Assembly (NCBI GenBank): GCA_910589415.1
Contig: OU342639.1
Span: 14,330,268 to 14,394,267 of the forward strand
Direction of reading: 5' to 3'
Origin: Malachius bipustulatus
Lineage: Eukaryota; Arthropoda; Insecta; Coleoptera; Melyridae
Length of the DNA stretch: 64,000 bases
Made by a program: the position numbers and the translations under genes. A model generated the notes under the pieces. It made no database searches, was not told the origin of the DNA, and saw nothing but the letters and a program-made list of their open reading frames with translations. Below, in pieces: positions 63,524 through 64,000 of the stretch. Position 1 is the first letter of the stretch. Each line of letters starts with the position of its first letter.

Positions 63524-64000
63524 TCAATGAGTATAATAAGTATATAAGTAATAAGTTATAAAATATTTTATAAAAAATATCTTTATAAAGGTTAGAAAAT
63601 AATGATAAAGAATAATAGAAATAAAAACCGTTTTGTCATAAAACGGTGTCCCGAAAATAAATTTATGGCTCGGGACAACGTTTTTGAATAAGTTTTCGGC
63701 TCGTAAAAATATCTGTAACAGATTTAGGTCAGCTACTTTTCTTCGATATTCGAGAGTGTCTAAATTTTTTGTCAAATCTGGGCCCCCAATCAAGTGGATG
63801 GCTCTTTTCTGAATGGTATCGAGTAATCACAGCGTATGTTCAGCAGCTGAGCTCCAAATATGTGAACAGTAATCCAAGGATGGTTGAATTTGAGCCTTGT
63901 ATACGAAGAGAAGCTGTTGAGGTGTATAAAATTTCTTCGTGCGGAGCACTTTTCGCCATACCTGCAATATGGTCATGCTAAGACACGTTATCTCGAAAGT
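63524..64000 (-). pseudogene. Jockey-like non-LTR ORF2 C-terminal fragment (runs off the window)
   Basis: On the minus strand, from the window edge: FVYKAQIQPSLDYCSHIWSSAAEHTL, an in-frame stop at about 63810, then LDTIQKRAIHLIGGPDLTKNLDTLEYRRKVADLNLLQIFLRAE. The pattern 'YKAQI.P.L.YCSH.W' followed by 'L..IQ.RA..LIG' and 'L..RR.VA.L.L' is the region after the RT thumb in Jockey-type elements. The stop and the decayed C-terminus mark it as a pseudogene. The RT domain, if present, lies beyond the window. Confidence 0.75.

Overview
This window is eukaryotic, almost certainly from an insect. It is AT-rich, I see no host gene, and it is packed with arthropod-type transposable elements: Ty3/Gypsy LTR elements, I/R1-group and R4-like non-LTR elements, mariner-like elements with the insect YTNEE-type N-terminus, a PIF/Harbinger-like element, a tRNA-derived SINE and MITEs. 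I cannot name the order or species.

1-9.7 kb: a ~600-bp repeat in tandem, a foldback element, a decayed R4/Dong-like reverse transcriptase fragment, and a 5'-truncated non-LTR copy with a 12-bp target duplication. 9.76-35.06 kb: one nested transposon stack. The host is a degenerate I-group non-LTR element on the minus strand. A mariner-like DNA transposon with ~500-bp inverted repeats sits inside its RT domain. That transposon carries a SINE and a second, apparently intact, plus-strand non-LTR element in its right inverted repeat. The RT gene of that element is split by a complete 10,991-bp Ty3/Gypsy element with identical-length LTRs. The main boundaries are fixed by target duplications (TA, 14 bp, 4 bp), and the host reading frames resume when insertions are removed.

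35-52.7 kb: gene-free sequence with small repeats: an AATATTGC array, a duplicated-head dispersed repeat with a CCCACCTA expansion, several MITEs, a 1.25-kb palindrome made of inverted Harbinger-like copies, a possible tyrosine-recombinase fragment and mariner fragments. 52.74-63.51 kb: a second complete copy of the Gypsy family on the minus strand (10,767 bp, GAAC duplication). 63.5-64 kb: the end of a Jockey-like non-LTR fragment.

Both Gypsy copies have intact gag and pol in a -1 overlap, with an in-frame A AAA AAC slippery heptamer 8 nt before a hairpin. Their coding regions are almost identical, yet LTRs, primer-binding site and 3' noncoding region differ by several percent, which points to recombination between subfamilies. 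The strongest candidate for something undescribed is in the 3' noncoding region of copy 1: three ~110-nt units, each with two hairpins whose stems show compensatory base changes while the loop sequence of hairpin 1 is conserved.
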